A DNA stretch of 10,007 bases from Limisphaerales bacterium (GTDB lineage: Bacteria; Verrucomicrobiota; Verrucomicrobiia; Limisphaerales; UBA11358), in NCBI GenBank assembly GCA_027451565.1, contig DAIDJC010000109.1, positions 1 through 10,007 of the forward strand, read 5' to 3'. Below are positions 1 through 7,272 of the stretch, piece after piece. Position 1 is the stretch's first letter, and each line of letters begins with the position of its first letter. The translations under genes were made by a program, and so were the position numbers. The notes beneath the pieces were generated by a model. The model made no database searches. It saw only the letters and a list, made by a program, of their open reading frames with translations, and had not been told where the DNA came from.

Positions 1-1
1 A

Positions 2-208
2 TTTGCCGGGCTTGGGGCGGCAGCCGCAACTTTATTGGCCGCCATATTGATATTTTTATTGGCTGTTCTACCGCAGCGCCAGCAGGCAGACGCTGTAACC
101 CAAACCGTTACGGAGGAAAGTGAGTCGCCCAACGCCGCTGCGGTCAATCCCTTGCCCAGCGAACTCACAACCCCGCCCGTTACAAAAATGAATTTCATGT
201 CAAATTAA
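2..208 (+). CDS. C-terminal fragment of a single-helix membrane protein (5' truncated)
   Basis: The frame starting at base 2 is open from the window edge to a TAA at 206-208 and encodes the last 68 residues of a protein that begins outside the window. The fragment starts with a strongly hydrophobic segment of about 22 residues (Ala/Leu/Ile/Phe rich, roughly residues 2-23), ending at Pro-Gln-Arg. This is a clear membrane helix. It is followed by a polar tail of about 45 residues rich in Thr, Glu, Ser, Pro and Asn, with no recognisable domain. Such a low-complexity tail is common in membrane-anchored envelope proteins, but I do not recognise the family and cannot tell whether the tail is cytoplasmic or periplasmic. 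It converges on kdsB with 77 bp between the stops. The reading frame, helix and stop support a real gene end; the function is unknown. Confidence 0.5.
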   Translation, partial: FAGLGAAAATLLAAILIFLLAVLPQRQQADAVTQTVTEESESPNAAAVNPLPSELTTPPVTKMNFMSN

Positions 209-218
209 AATCAACTTG

Positions 219-246
219 CAAAGCCGCCATTCCAAAGCCGCCATTC
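219..246. repeat. Perfect 14-bp tandem duplication
   Basis: The 14-mer caaagccgccattc occurs at 219-232 and again immediately at 233-246, with no gap and no mismatch. It lies in the short spacer between the stop codons of the upstream membrane-protein gene and kdsB. It looks like a recent slippage-type duplication in non-coding DNA. No function is evident. Confidence 0.85.
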
Positions 247-285
247 ATATTGCCGCGCACCGAACCCGGCCATCCCCTTCTTCTC

Positions 286-1038
286 TTATTCACCGCACAT
301 CTTTAAGGACAACAACTTTTCCACCACCTGCACATCTTCCGGCCTGTCCACCCCCACGCTGTCATGAGCCACCCTCACCACCTCCATGCTCATGCCATTT
401 TCCAAGGCCCGCAACTGCTCCAGCTTTTCCGCCCTTTCCAAACCCGATTCCGGCAGCGCCACAAGCCTCAACAAGGCCTCTTTCCGATAACCGTATATGC
501 CCAAGTGCTTCAAAAATGGAAACGCCGCCAGTTGCTCCGGCGCCGGACGACTGGCGGTCTCGCGCAAATAGGGTATTGTGCGCCTTGAAAAGTATAACGC
601 CCGGCCTGCGGCATTGACAACGACTTTTACAACGTTCGGATTGTCATAATCCTCTGGATTACGAATGGGCGAGGCTGCCGTGGAAATTTCCGCCTTGCCC
701 AGCGCGCCGGCAACGGCATCAATCACGCCGGGATCTATTAGTGGCTCGTCCCCTTGGATGTTCACCACCGCATCCGCCGGTATCCGCGCAGCCACCTCGG
801 CGATGCGGTCACTGCCGCTGGGATGATCCCTGCGGGTCATTTCCACGCGGCAAAACCGCCGGGCCACTTCTGCGATCCGTTCGTCGTCGGTTGCCACAAT
901 GACTTCCCCTAAACTGTGCGCCTTGCGGCATTGGTTCACCACGTGCTCAATCAGGGGTTGACCTGCGATCAGGGCCAATGGTTTTCCTGGAAAACGGCTT
1001 GAATCATAACGGGCCGGGATGATGCCAAGGATATTCAC
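286..1038 (-). CDS. kdsB: 3-deoxy-manno-octulosonate cytidylyltransferase (CMP-Kdo synthetase)
   Basis: KdsB activates Kdo with CTP to give CMP-Kdo and pyrophosphate in the cytoplasm. CMP-Kdo is the sugar donor for the inner core of lipopolysaccharide. The 250-residue protein matches the family along its whole length. It has the N-terminal nucleotide-binding motif IPARYDSSRFPGKPL (residues 7-21), the HPSGSDR segment (72-78), the metal-binding GDEP motif (96-99), ALYFSRRTIP (147-156), LKHLGIYGYR (176-185), LEQLR (206-210) and VDRPEDV (230-236). E. coli KdsB is about the same size. The start is a GTG at 1036-1038, chosen because the conserved Rossmann-type strand begins only a few residues later, as in other KdsB proteins; no convincing Shine-Dalgarno precedes it. 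It lies 139 bp downstream of the alpha-galactosidase on the same strand, with no functional link. Its presence indicates a Kdo-containing outer membrane. Confidence 0.96.
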   Translation of the reverse strand: MNILGIIPARYDSSRFPGKPLALIAGQPLIEHVVNQCRKAHSLGEVIVATDDERIAEVARRFCRVEMTRRDHPSGSDRIAEVAARIPADAVVNIQGDEPLIDPGVIDAVAGALGKAEISTAASPIRNPEDYDNPNVVKVVVNAAGRALYFSRRTIPYLRETASRPAPEQLAAFPFLKHLGIYGYRKEALLRLVALPESGLERAEKLEQLRALENGMSMEVVRVAHDSVGVDRPEDVQVVEKLLSLKMCGE

Positions 1039-1143
1039 GGCCCAATCTTAACCGGGCGCCCTTTTTCCCGCAAATGCCTTTCAATCCGGATATAAAATGA
1101 TCTGTCCGGGCAAATTTCCTATTCCAGGTGCAGGAAGGCGAAA

Positions 1144-1167
1144 CCTAGTGGCTTCAGCTTCCACTGG
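1144..1167 (-). terminator. Weak hairpin just after the alpha-galactosidase stop
   Basis: About 10 bases past the galactosidase stop, the minus strand can form a stem of CC, AGTGG pairing with CCACT (plus strand 1147-1151 with 1161-1165) and two further G-C pairs beyond a one-base bulge, closing a 9-nt loop. Only a short TTT follows, so it is at best a weak intrinsic terminator between the galactosidase and kdsB. The pairing is seen in the sequence; the role is inference. Confidence 0.2.
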
Positions 1168-1177
1168 GCATGAGGTT

Positions 1178-3226
1178 TTACCACACCTTGAAAAGTGCCA
1201 CGCCATGCCGTGGTACGGTCACGGTGTAGGAATCTTTGTGGCGACCCAGGTCCTTTTGACGCCACAAATCGCGCACATGAAGCTTTCCTTTTAATCCCAG
1301 TTCCGTCCAGGTCACCTTGATTTGTGTCGGAGTTTCGCCCAAATTAAACAGGCCAACTGCTTTGGATCCATCCGACAGGGGTTTTGCGTAAATGCGCTCG
1401 GTTCCCTCTTTCCAGACGGTGGTGGCTTCCCGTCCAAGTATATCCTGGTCCACCGCCAGGACTTCGTCGTTTTCGAGGAGGTTCAGGGTGAAAGGATCCA
1501 ACTGGGTAAGATCACAACCGATGAGCAAAGGTGCAGACAAGAGGCACCAGAGGCTGATGTGGGTGTATTGTTCATTGGGGGTCAGCCGTGTGGGGTGAAG
1601 ATGCCCCCAACCCACCTTGCCCACCACCAACATGTCGGGATCATTCCAATGTCCAGGCCCTGCATAGGGCGCTGCGGGATCCTGACTGAATCCTATGCGG
1701 GACATGCTGGACCAGGAATCATTAATATCCCCGGTGGTGCGCCAAGCGTTGCCCTGCACTGATTCACCCCATTTCCAGACATCCCGCATTCCGTACTGGC
1801 AAAGACTATAAAAGATGTCACGGGGTTGGGCCCGAAGGCAAAGCCCCATGACATTGTAGGGATAGGAAGCCACGGCGGTGTCGTTAGTTCCATGGCTTGA
1901 TTGCCATGTGGGAAGGTCCGGGCTTGAGTGAACTTTGCCTTGGGCCACATCTTCATAGCTGCACCAGTCATACTTCAGGTAGTCAAATCCCCACGCTGCG
2001 TCCTGGGCTGCGTCCTGGGCTTCATGCCGCCAGCTTCCGGCACACCCGCCGCAGGTCCAAGGTCCTGGCGAGGAATATAAACCGGCCTTGAGACCGAGCG
2101 AATGGATGTAATCAGCCAAGCCTTTCATGTCTGGAAAGCGGGCGTTGGGCTGGATATTGCCTTGGGCATCACGGTACGGTCCGCGCAAAGTGGGGTCCTT
2201 GGTGCGGTAGTTGTTTTGCCAGAAATCATCCACATTGACGTAGGTCCAGCCATGGTCGGCCAGACCGCTATCCACGAGAGCCTTGGCGGCGGCCTTGACT
2301 TTATCTTCGGATACAGCGCCTGCAAAACAGTTCCAACTATTCCAGCCCATCGGGGGTGTGAGGGCTATTTGACTTCCCACCACGATGGTAAAGGAGCGGG
2401 TGGATGAACCGCGCCGGTTTTTGGCCTTCAAGGTGACTTGATAAGTTCCCAACTGATTGAGCGTTCCGGTGATGCGGCCCGTAAGCGGGTCCAAGGACAA
2501 TCCGTCTGGCAAATGCTTTGCAGAAAAGGTCATGGGCCTCTCCCCCGTGGCGGCGATGGTGTAGAGAAACGGCGAACCTGGCCGCACTCCCTGGATGGCG
2601 GCTCCGTTGATGCGCGGCTTGGCGCGGGGCGCGGGAGTGAGAATCTGCGCCACTTCGTCAGGCGAGGACAGCGTGACAGGTCGGAATCCATTGGCCATTT
2701 CAAAACTGGCTGCCGCCCAGTCGGCATGAGCAAAGGAAATGTCACCACTAGGATCATCCACCTTAAGCAGCAGTATCTGGACCCCTTTCAACACCACATT
2801 GCAGGTTTGGGCTCCATCCCCGGAATGCAGTACGCGGCTCTGCCACAACAAATGGTTGTCCCCGTAAATCTGGAATTGAACAGTGGCTGCATTGCTCTGG
2901 ACTTCGTCATCCACGCCTACTGTGGCGCTGAAAGACTTGGCATTTCCCTCCAGCCGCACATACAGGGTGCTTTCTGCGTGGGTGCCCAGTCCCCGGTCAA
3001 AAACCTGGCCTCCCAAGGTGAGTGGATGGTCCTCCACAGACCGGTTTTTGTGAGGGTCTCCCCAAGATTGGTTTACAGCGCCAAGGTCCAGGTCATCCAG
3101 CCAAATCGTGGCAGCTTTTGAAGCTCCTGCTGCCAGAAAAAACAATAAGCCTCCCGTGATCATCAAGGTCCATTGACCAGCGCGGCCCGGCAAGCATTTG
3201 AATCTTGGAAGAATTTTGGAATTCAT
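1178..3226 (-). CDS. Secreted GH27 alpha-galactosidase with NPCBM and Ig-like domains
   Basis: This is predicted to be an exported glycoside hydrolase family 27 enzyme that releases alpha-linked galactose (or alpha-N-acetylgalactosamine) from glycans. Counting from the ATG at 3224-3226 it has 682 residues. Residues 1-38 form a signal peptide with basic residues, a hydrophobic core and an ASKA cleavage site. Residues 39-180 form an NPCBM carbohydrate-binding domain containing FDRGLGTHAES. Residues 195-285 form a putative Ig domain (LPDGLSLDPLTGRITGT). The GH27 (beta/alpha)8 barrel spans about 289-600 and a C-terminal beta domain follows. Barrel landmarks are MGWNSWNCF (293-301), VNVDD (330-334), YLKYDWC with nucleophile Asp420, WRTTGDI with acid/base Asp500, and WNDPDM. 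A TTG 12 codons upstream would also fit, but the ATG starts a standard signal peptide. No Shine-Dalgarno is visible. The exact substrate cannot be read from the sequence. It lies alone between aceE and kdsB. Confidence 0.93.
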   Translation of the reverse strand: MNSKILPRFKCLPGRAGQWTLMITGGLLFFLAAGASKAATIWLDDLDLGAVNQSWGDPHKNRSVEDHPLTLGGQVFDRGLGTHAESTLYVRLEGNAKSFSATVGVDDEVQSNAATVQFQIYGDNHLLWQSRVLHSGDGAQTCNVVLKGVQILLLKVDDPSGDISFAHADWAAASFEMANGFRPVTLSSPDEVAQILTPAPRAKPRINGAAIQGVRPGSPFLYTIAATGERPMTFSAKHLPDGLSLDPLTGRITGTLNQLGTYQVTLKAKNRRGSSTRSFTIVVGSQIALTPPMGWNSWNCFAGAVSEDKVKAAAKALVDSGLADHGWTYVNVDDFWQNNYRTKDPTLRGPYRDAQGNIQPNARFPDMKGLADYIHSLGLKAGLYSSPGPWTCGGCAGSWRHEAQDAAQDAAWGFDYLKYDWCSYEDVAQGKVHSSPDLPTWQSSHGTNDTAVASYPYNVMGLCLRAQPRDIFYSLCQYGMRDVWKWGESVQGNAWRTTGDINDSWSSMSRIGFSQDPAAPYAGPGHWNDPDMLVVGKVGWGHLHPTRLTPNEQYTHISLWCLLSAPLLIGCDLTQLDPFTLNLLENDEVLAVDQDILGREATTVWKEGTERIYAKPLSDGSKAVGLFNLGETPTQIKVTWTELGLKGKLHVRDLWRQKDLGRHKDSYTVTVPRHGVALFKVW
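1995..2018. repeat. In-frame 12-bp tandem duplication within the GH27 gene
   Basis: The 12-mer gctgcgtcctgg occurs at 1995-2006 and again at 2007-2018, directly adjacent and identical. Because 12 is a multiple of three the frame is kept, and the protein gains a repeated Ala-Gln-Asp-Ala unit (AQDAAQDAA). It sits about 10 residues before the strand carrying the catalytic nucleophile (YLKYDWC), probably in the preceding helix or loop of the barrel. Confidence 0.8.
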
Positions 3227-3591
3227 GCGGAACTGTTTACGGGAATTTGCCGCGTGAAGCAAGAAGGCATCGAATACGAAAGTGATTTTTTGCCATTCAA
3301 ACCCCTGCGGCGCAATGGCTGGACAGCGTGGGCTACATCAGGCTTCAACCTGAAAAGCGAAATGGCAAGGGTCAAGATGCGGCAAGATGCAGGAGCGGAA
3401 ACTCTTTGAAAAAACCGAAACCATACCCCAAGCGATCTGGTGAGACTTTTCCAAAGAGTTTGCGCCCAGTGGACTGGGGCAGACTGGCCTTTTGAATTTC
3501 GGTTTTTAGATTCAAACAACGAGCCGCCTTCCCCGCAGAAAACGCTTTGCGAGGACAAGGGCAAACATTTGGAAAATTTCGTCCACTGGGA
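3227..3591. other. 365-bp gene-free stretch upstream of the alpha-galactosidase
   Basis: This spacer lies between the aceE stop and the galactosidase start, both on the minus strand, so it should hold the aceE 3' end and the galactosidase promoter. I see no convincing gene. A minus-strand frame of 113 codons opening with TTG at 3564 has a composition unlike a real protein, although its TGA overlaps the galactosidase ATG. Short direct repeats of caagatgc occur at 3373-3380 and 3383-3390. Inverted repeats crowd the aceE-proximal half. On the minus strand a TTGACC occurs at 3370-3375, but no clear -10 box accompanies it, so no promoter is called. Confidence 0.6.
3399..3516. repeat. Interleaved perfect inverted repeats
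   Basis: Three perfect dyads overlap here. aaactctttg (3399-3408) pairs with caaagagttt (3452-3461). aaaaaccgaaa (3410-3420) pairs with tttcggttttt (3497-3507). tttgaat (3491-3497) pairs with attcaaa (3510-3516). A fourth pair just outside is cccagtggac (3465-3474) with gtccactggg (3581-3590), the latter touching the end of aceE. The second and third dyads compete for the same bases, so not all can form together. They could be an RNA fold in the galactosidase leader, the aceE 3' end, or remnants of a small mobile or repeat element. None has the compact GC stem plus T-tract of an intrinsic terminator. Confidence 0.55.
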
Positions 3592-6261
3592 TTAAACCAA
3601 TTCCGGCTGTATCTTTTCGGGATTGACCCCCAGGTCTTTAATGGCTTGTTCCACCAGTGATGATGGAACGAGTTTCTTTTGCGCCAGCGCGTAGAGCGTG
3701 CCCACCACCGTGCATTCCGTGTCAACAGAGAAGAAGCGTCGCAGCCTGGCACGGGTATCGCTCCGACCAAATCCATCGGTCCCCAGTGTGAACAGGCCCC
3801 CTGGCACCCACGGATGAATCTGGTCAGGCACGGTCCGTACGTTGTCTGATACAGCCACAAAGGGCCCGGATTCACCTGCCAGAACGGTCTCCACATAGCT
3901 GCGGCGGGGAGGCTGGGAGGGATGCATCATGTTCCAACGTTGACAGCGCAAGGCATCCGTACGAAGCAATTTATAACTGGTGGCGCTCCACACATCGGCG
4001 CTCACGCCATAACGTTCCGCCAAGATGACTTGAGCTTTGAGTGCGGACTGGATAAGGGTTCCGCTACCGAGAATGTGGGCCTTGATCTTGGCATTGGACG
4101 GGCCGGCTTTGAACTTGTACAACCCGGCGAGCACTCCATCCTGCACCCCCTCAGGCATGGCAGGCATGGCGTAATTTTCATTGTAGAGCGAGAGATAATA
4201 AAAAATTTCCTCGCCCTGGAGAAACATGCGGCGCAGGCCGTCGGCCACGATGATGGCCAATTCGTACCCGAACGCCGGATCGTAAGGCAGGCAGGTTGGA
4301 ATGGTGCTGGCATGCAGGAGACTATGGCCATCCTGATGCTGCAAGCCCTCGCCATTCAGGCTGGTGCGTCCAGCCGTGGCGCCCAGGAGAAAACCCTTGG
4401 CACGGATATCCCCAGCCAGCCATATCTGGTCTCCCACGCGCTGGAACCCGAACATGGAGTAATAAATGTAAAACGGGATCATGGGAACCCCGTGCGTGGC
4501 ATAGCTGGTGCCTGCGGCAATGAATGAGGCCATGGACCCGGCCTCGCTGATTCCCTCCTCCAAAATTTGCCCGTCCTTGGCCTCGTGGTAATAAAGCAGG
4601 GATGCCCTGTCCACAGGCTCGTACAACTGTCCCTTGGAGGAATAAATTCCAAATTCCCTGAAAAGAGCGTCCAAACCAAAGGTGCGTGCTTCGTCAGGGA
4701 TGATCGGAACCACGTTCCGGCCAATGCCTTTATGCCTCAGCAGGGTTCGGATGGCGCTTACAAAGGCCGTGGTGGTGGAGATTTCCGTTGTGGATGGCTT
4801 GAAAAAGTCGGCAAAATAACTTACATCGGGCACTTCCAGCCGCTTTTCCTTGACATGGCGCGCAGGAAGAAAGCCCCCCAGCTTTTTGCGGCGCTCCATA
4901 AGATACTGAATTTCCACACTGTCGGCAGGCGGACGGTAAAATGGGGTCTCTGCAATGATGTCATCGCTGATGGGAATGTCGAAGCGACGGCGGAACTCAC
5001 GGAGTTCCTTTTCATTCATTTTTTTCTGGTTGTGGGTGATGTTGCGCCCTTCGCCAGCCTCGCCCAAGCCATAGCCTTTGACGGTTTTGGCCAGAATCAC
5101 GGTGGGTTGCCCAGTGTGAGCCATGGCTGCATGGTAGGCAGCGTAAACCTTCTTGGTATCATGACCTCCGCGCAGAAGTTTGCTGATCTGTTCATCCGTA
5201 AGGTGGTTCACCAAATCCAGCAATTGCGGGTATTTGCCAAAGAAATGCTTGCGTGTGTAGCTGCCTGGTTCCACGCAATATTTCTGGTAATCGCCATCCA
5301 CGCATTCTTCCATTCGCTTGAGAAGCAACCCGGAGGTGTCGCGCCGCAGCAAATCATCCCAGTCACTGCCCCAAATGACTTTAATGACGTTCCATCCCGC
5401 CCCGCGGAACAATCCTTCCAGTTCCTGGATGATTTTACCGTTGCCGCGCACTGGACCATCAAGGCGCTGGAGGTTGCAGTTGACCACCCAGATCAAATTG
5501 TCCAACCCTTCACGGGCGCCGAGCGTGATGGCGCCCAAGGATTCAGGTTCGTCCGATTCACCATCTCCCACGAAGCACCAGACCTTCGGTTCATGTTTCC
5601 ATTGCACAAGACCCCGAGCCTTGAGATAGCGGTTGAACCTGGCCTGATAAAGGGAGCCAATGGGGCCCAAGCCCATGGAAACGGTGGGGAACTGCCAGAA
5701 ATCCGGCATCAGGTAGGGATGCGGGTAGGAGGAAAGCCCCCCTCCCTCGGCCAGTTCCTGGCGAAAATTCTGGAGGCGGGTTTCGCTCAGGCGCCCCTCC
5801 ATGAACGCGCGGGCATAAATGCCCGGCGCGGCGTGGCCTTGAAAATAAACCAAGTCACCCGGAAAAGAATCAGAGGCACCCCGGAAAAAATGGTTGAAAC
5901 CGATTTCGTAAAGGGTTGCCGCCGAGGCGTAGCTGGAGATGTGCCCGCCCACATTGGTGGTGGAATTGGCCTTTACAACCATGGCCATGGCGTTCCACCG
6001 CATGAAGCTTTTAATTCGCCGCTCAACCTGCCAGTTGCCAGGGTACTTGGGTTGCTCTTCAACTCCTATGGTGTTCAGGTAAGGCGTGGTTGGTCCGCCA
6101 ACCGGGCGCGGAGCCGACCTCAACTGGCTGGCCAGGTTTTCCAACAACTGGGCTGTGCGCTCAGGACCATGGTTTTCCAGAGCCAGTTCGAAAACGGATT
6201 GGAAGCTTTCGTCCAGCTTGTCGCCATTGTTTTTTGAGGCGGATCCACGGGACGCGCGCAT
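3592..6261 (-). CDS. aceE: Pyruvate dehydrogenase E1 component, homodimeric type
   Basis: AceE is the thiamine-diphosphate E1 subunit of the pyruvate dehydrogenase complex. It decarboxylates pyruvate and passes the acetyl group to the lipoyl arm of E2. From the ATG at 6259-6261 it has 889 residues, close to the 887 of E. coli AceE, and matches that family end to end. Landmarks in this numbering are EEQPKYPGN (about 78-86), YFQGHAAPGIYARAF, SSYPHPYLMP, the cofactor motif GDGESDEPES (232-241) with Asn261 and Asn263 in NCNLQRLDGP, the active-site histidine in ITHNQKKMN (His410), PDEARTFG, the catalytic glutamate in QILEEG (Glu569), YIYYSMFGFQR, LNGEGLQHQDGHS and LGTDGFGRSD. An upstream in-frame TTG at 6300 and GTG at 6291 are alternative starts; none has a Shine-Dalgarno. 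No aceF or lpd lies in the window, so this E1 is apparently not in a classical complex operon. It is divergent from a lipoate-ligase-like gene. Confidence 0.97.
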   Translation of the reverse strand: MRASRGSASKNNGDKLDESFQSVFELALENHGPERTAQLLENLASQLRSAPRPVGGPTTPYLNTIGVEEQPKYPGNWQVERRIKSFMRWNAMAMVVKANSTTNVGGHISSYASAATLYEIGFNHFFRGASDSFPGDLVYFQGHAAPGIYARAFMEGRLSETRLQNFRQELAEGGGLSSYPHPYLMPDFWQFPTVSMGLGPIGSLYQARFNRYLKARGLVQWKHEPKVWCFVGDGESDEPESLGAITLGAREGLDNLIWVVNCNLQRLDGPVRGNGKIIQELEGLFRGAGWNVIKVIWGSDWDDLLRRDTSGLLLKRMEECVDGDYQKYCVEPGSYTRKHFFGKYPQLLDLVNHLTDEQISKLLRGGHDTKKVYAAYHAAMAHTGQPTVILAKTVKGYGLGEAGEGRNITHNQKKMNEKELREFRRRFDIPISDDIIAETPFYRPPADSVEIQYLMERRKKLGGFLPARHVKEKRLEVPDVSYFADFFKPSTTEISTTTAFVSAIRTLLRHKGIGRNVVPIIPDEARTFGLDALFREFGIYSSKGQLYEPVDRASLLYYHEAKDGQILEEGISEAGSMASFIAAGTSYATHGVPMIPFYIYYSMFGFQRVGDQIWLAGDIRAKGFLLGATAGRTSLNGEGLQHQDGHSLLHASTIPTCLPYDPAFGYELAIIVADGLRRMFLQGEEIFYYLSLYNENYAMPAMPEGVQDGVLAGLYKFKAGPSNAKIKAHILGSGTLIQSALKAQVILAERYGVSADVWSATSYKLLRTDALRCQRWNMMHPSQPPRRSYVETVLAGESGPFVAVSDNVRTVPDQIHPWVPGGLFTLGTDGFGRSDTRARLRRFFSVDTECTVVGTLYALAQKKLVPSSLVEQAIKDLGVNPEKIQPELV

Positions 6262-6386
6262 TTTGTAAATTTCTTTTGTGTCTGCTTTCACTGTGGTCAA
6301 ATAAAGTCGTGCGAAACGCAGGGGTCATTAAACCCCATGTCATCAGCCCGCGCCAGCAAATTAACACACACAGCGCCAGACAACAA
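6262..6386. promoter_or_regulatory. Divergent promoter region of aceE and the lipoate-ligase-like gene
   Basis: These 125 bases separate two start codons pointing away from each other, so both promoters are expected here or just inside the genes. A dyad ggggt (6321-6325) and acccc (6332-6336) with a 6-nt AT-rich loop lies near the centre and could be an operator or a small hairpin. No clear pair of -35 and -10 boxes is visible for either strand. The regulatory role is inferred from layout. Confidence 0.4.
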
Positions 6387-7142
6387 ATGAACTTTATCCC
6401 CGCAAAAGACTTGTGCCGACATGACTTGACATCCGTTGACCCTGCCTGCCAGGTGGCCGCGGACGAGGCATTTCTGGATTGGGCCGAGGAACAGGGCGGG
6501 CCTGAGATGCTTCTCTTTTGGGAACCGTTCGAAACCTTTGTGGTGGTAGGCTATGCAAACCGGGTGCAAAAGGAGGTAAACGAATCGGTTTGTGCCCGGG
6601 AGAATGTGCCCATCTTTCGCCGCTGTTCGGGCGGCGGCACGGTAGTGCAAATGCCGGGAATACTTAATTACAGCCTCATCTTGCGCATTCCCGCGGAAGG
6701 CCCTCTCGCCACCATTACCTCCACCAACTGCTACATCATGCAAAAAAATCGGGCGGCCTTAGCCGTCCTGTTGGATGGTACGCCGTCCCCTGCCCTCTCT
6801 GTACAGGGACATACCGATCTATGCTTGGGATCACTCAAAGTCAGTGGCAATGCGCAGCGCCGTCGCCGGGGGTTTTTATTGTTTCATGGAACGTTCCTGC
6901 TCCATGCCAACCTGGACACAATTGGACATCTCCTCCCAATGCCCTCCATTCAGCCTGAATACCGCGCAAACAGAAATCATGCCGATTTCATTGTTAACCT
7001 CAACGTTGCTGCTGGATTGGTAAAAGAGTCCCTGGCCACGGCTTGGAATGCCACTCTTCCACTTCCCAACCCGCCACTCGATCGAATGGAAAAGCTAGTC
7101 CATTCCAAATACATGAAAAGTGAGTGGAACCTCAAGTTTTAG
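6387..7142 (+). CDS. Short lipoate-protein ligase A-like protein (BPL/LplA/LipB fold)
   Basis: This 251-residue cytoplasmic protein belongs to the LplA-type family, which attaches lipoate (or octanoate) to lipoyl domains such as those of pyruvate dehydrogenase E2. Visible motifs are FVVVGYANRVQKEVN (51-65), RRCSGGGTVVQMPG (78-91), GHTDL (141-145), the family lysine Lys151 in LKVSGNAQRRR, FHGTFLL (166-172), and a C-terminal KYMKSEWN (241-248) that resembles the KY-x(4)-WN end of the catalytic domain. E. coli LplA has about 337 residues including a C-terminal adenylation-linked domain, which is absent here. The protein may therefore need a separate partner, as in some archaeal LplA/LplB pairs, or act as an acyl transferase. 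The ATG at 6387 is the first ATG close to the family N-terminus; the frame stays open upstream only because it runs antisense to aceE. Its divergence from aceE suggests a role in activating that complex. Confidence 0.83.
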   Translation: MNFIPAKDLCRHDLTSVDPACQVAADEAFLDWAEEQGGPEMLLFWEPFETFVVVGYANRVQKEVNESVCARENVPIFRRCSGGGTVVQMPGILNYSLILRIPAEGPLATITSTNCYIMQKNRAALAVLLDGTPSPALSVQGHTDLCLGSLKVSGNAQRRRRGFLLFHGTFLLHANLDTIGHLLPMPSIQPEYRANRNHADFIVNLNVAAGLVKESLATAWNATLPLPNPPLDRMEKLVHSKYMKSEWNLKF

Positions 7143-7184
7143 CCGGTCGGGTTTGGAAAAGTTGTGGCGAACGCGGAGTGGAGA

Positions 7185-7215
7185 CTTTTGGCCCTTGGCA
7201 ACGACCTGCCAAAAG
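7185..7215. repeat. Two mutually exclusive hairpins in the convergent spacer
   Basis: In the 130-bp spacer between converging stop codons, cttttggc (7185-7192) pairs perfectly with gccaaaag (7208-7215). Alternatively ttggca (7195-7200) pairs perfectly with tgccaa (7207-7212) around a 6-nt loop. Both use the same right arm, so only one can form. Neither is followed by a T-tract on either strand. A bidirectional transcription-end structure is possible but unproven. A longer-range 9-bp dyad, gaacgcgga (7169-7177) with tccgcgttc (7266-7274), encloses them. Confidence 0.4.
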
Positions 7216-7272
7216 CAGCCGCCATGGGAGTGAGGATGGGCTGACTGCCCAATCCCAAGCCGCGATCCGCGT

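Noticed and set aside
2438..3121. A 227-codon plus-strand frame antisense to the alpha-galactosidase
   Set aside because: Fully inside the NPCBM/Ig coding region, with no family signature of its own.
4567..6237. A 556-codon open frame on the plus strand, antisense to aceE
   Set aside because: It lies wholly within the unmistakable aceE gene, has no recognisable domain, and long antisense frames are a common by-product of biased codon use.
6090..6386. N-terminal extension of the lipoate-ligase-like frame
   Set aside because: The frame is open only because it crosses aceE antisense; the family similarity begins after the ATG at 6387.
7234..7255. Hairpin ggatgggc / gcccaatcc as a fumarase or ligase terminator
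   Set aside because: The stem has a bulge and no T-tract follows on either strand, so it is too weak to call.
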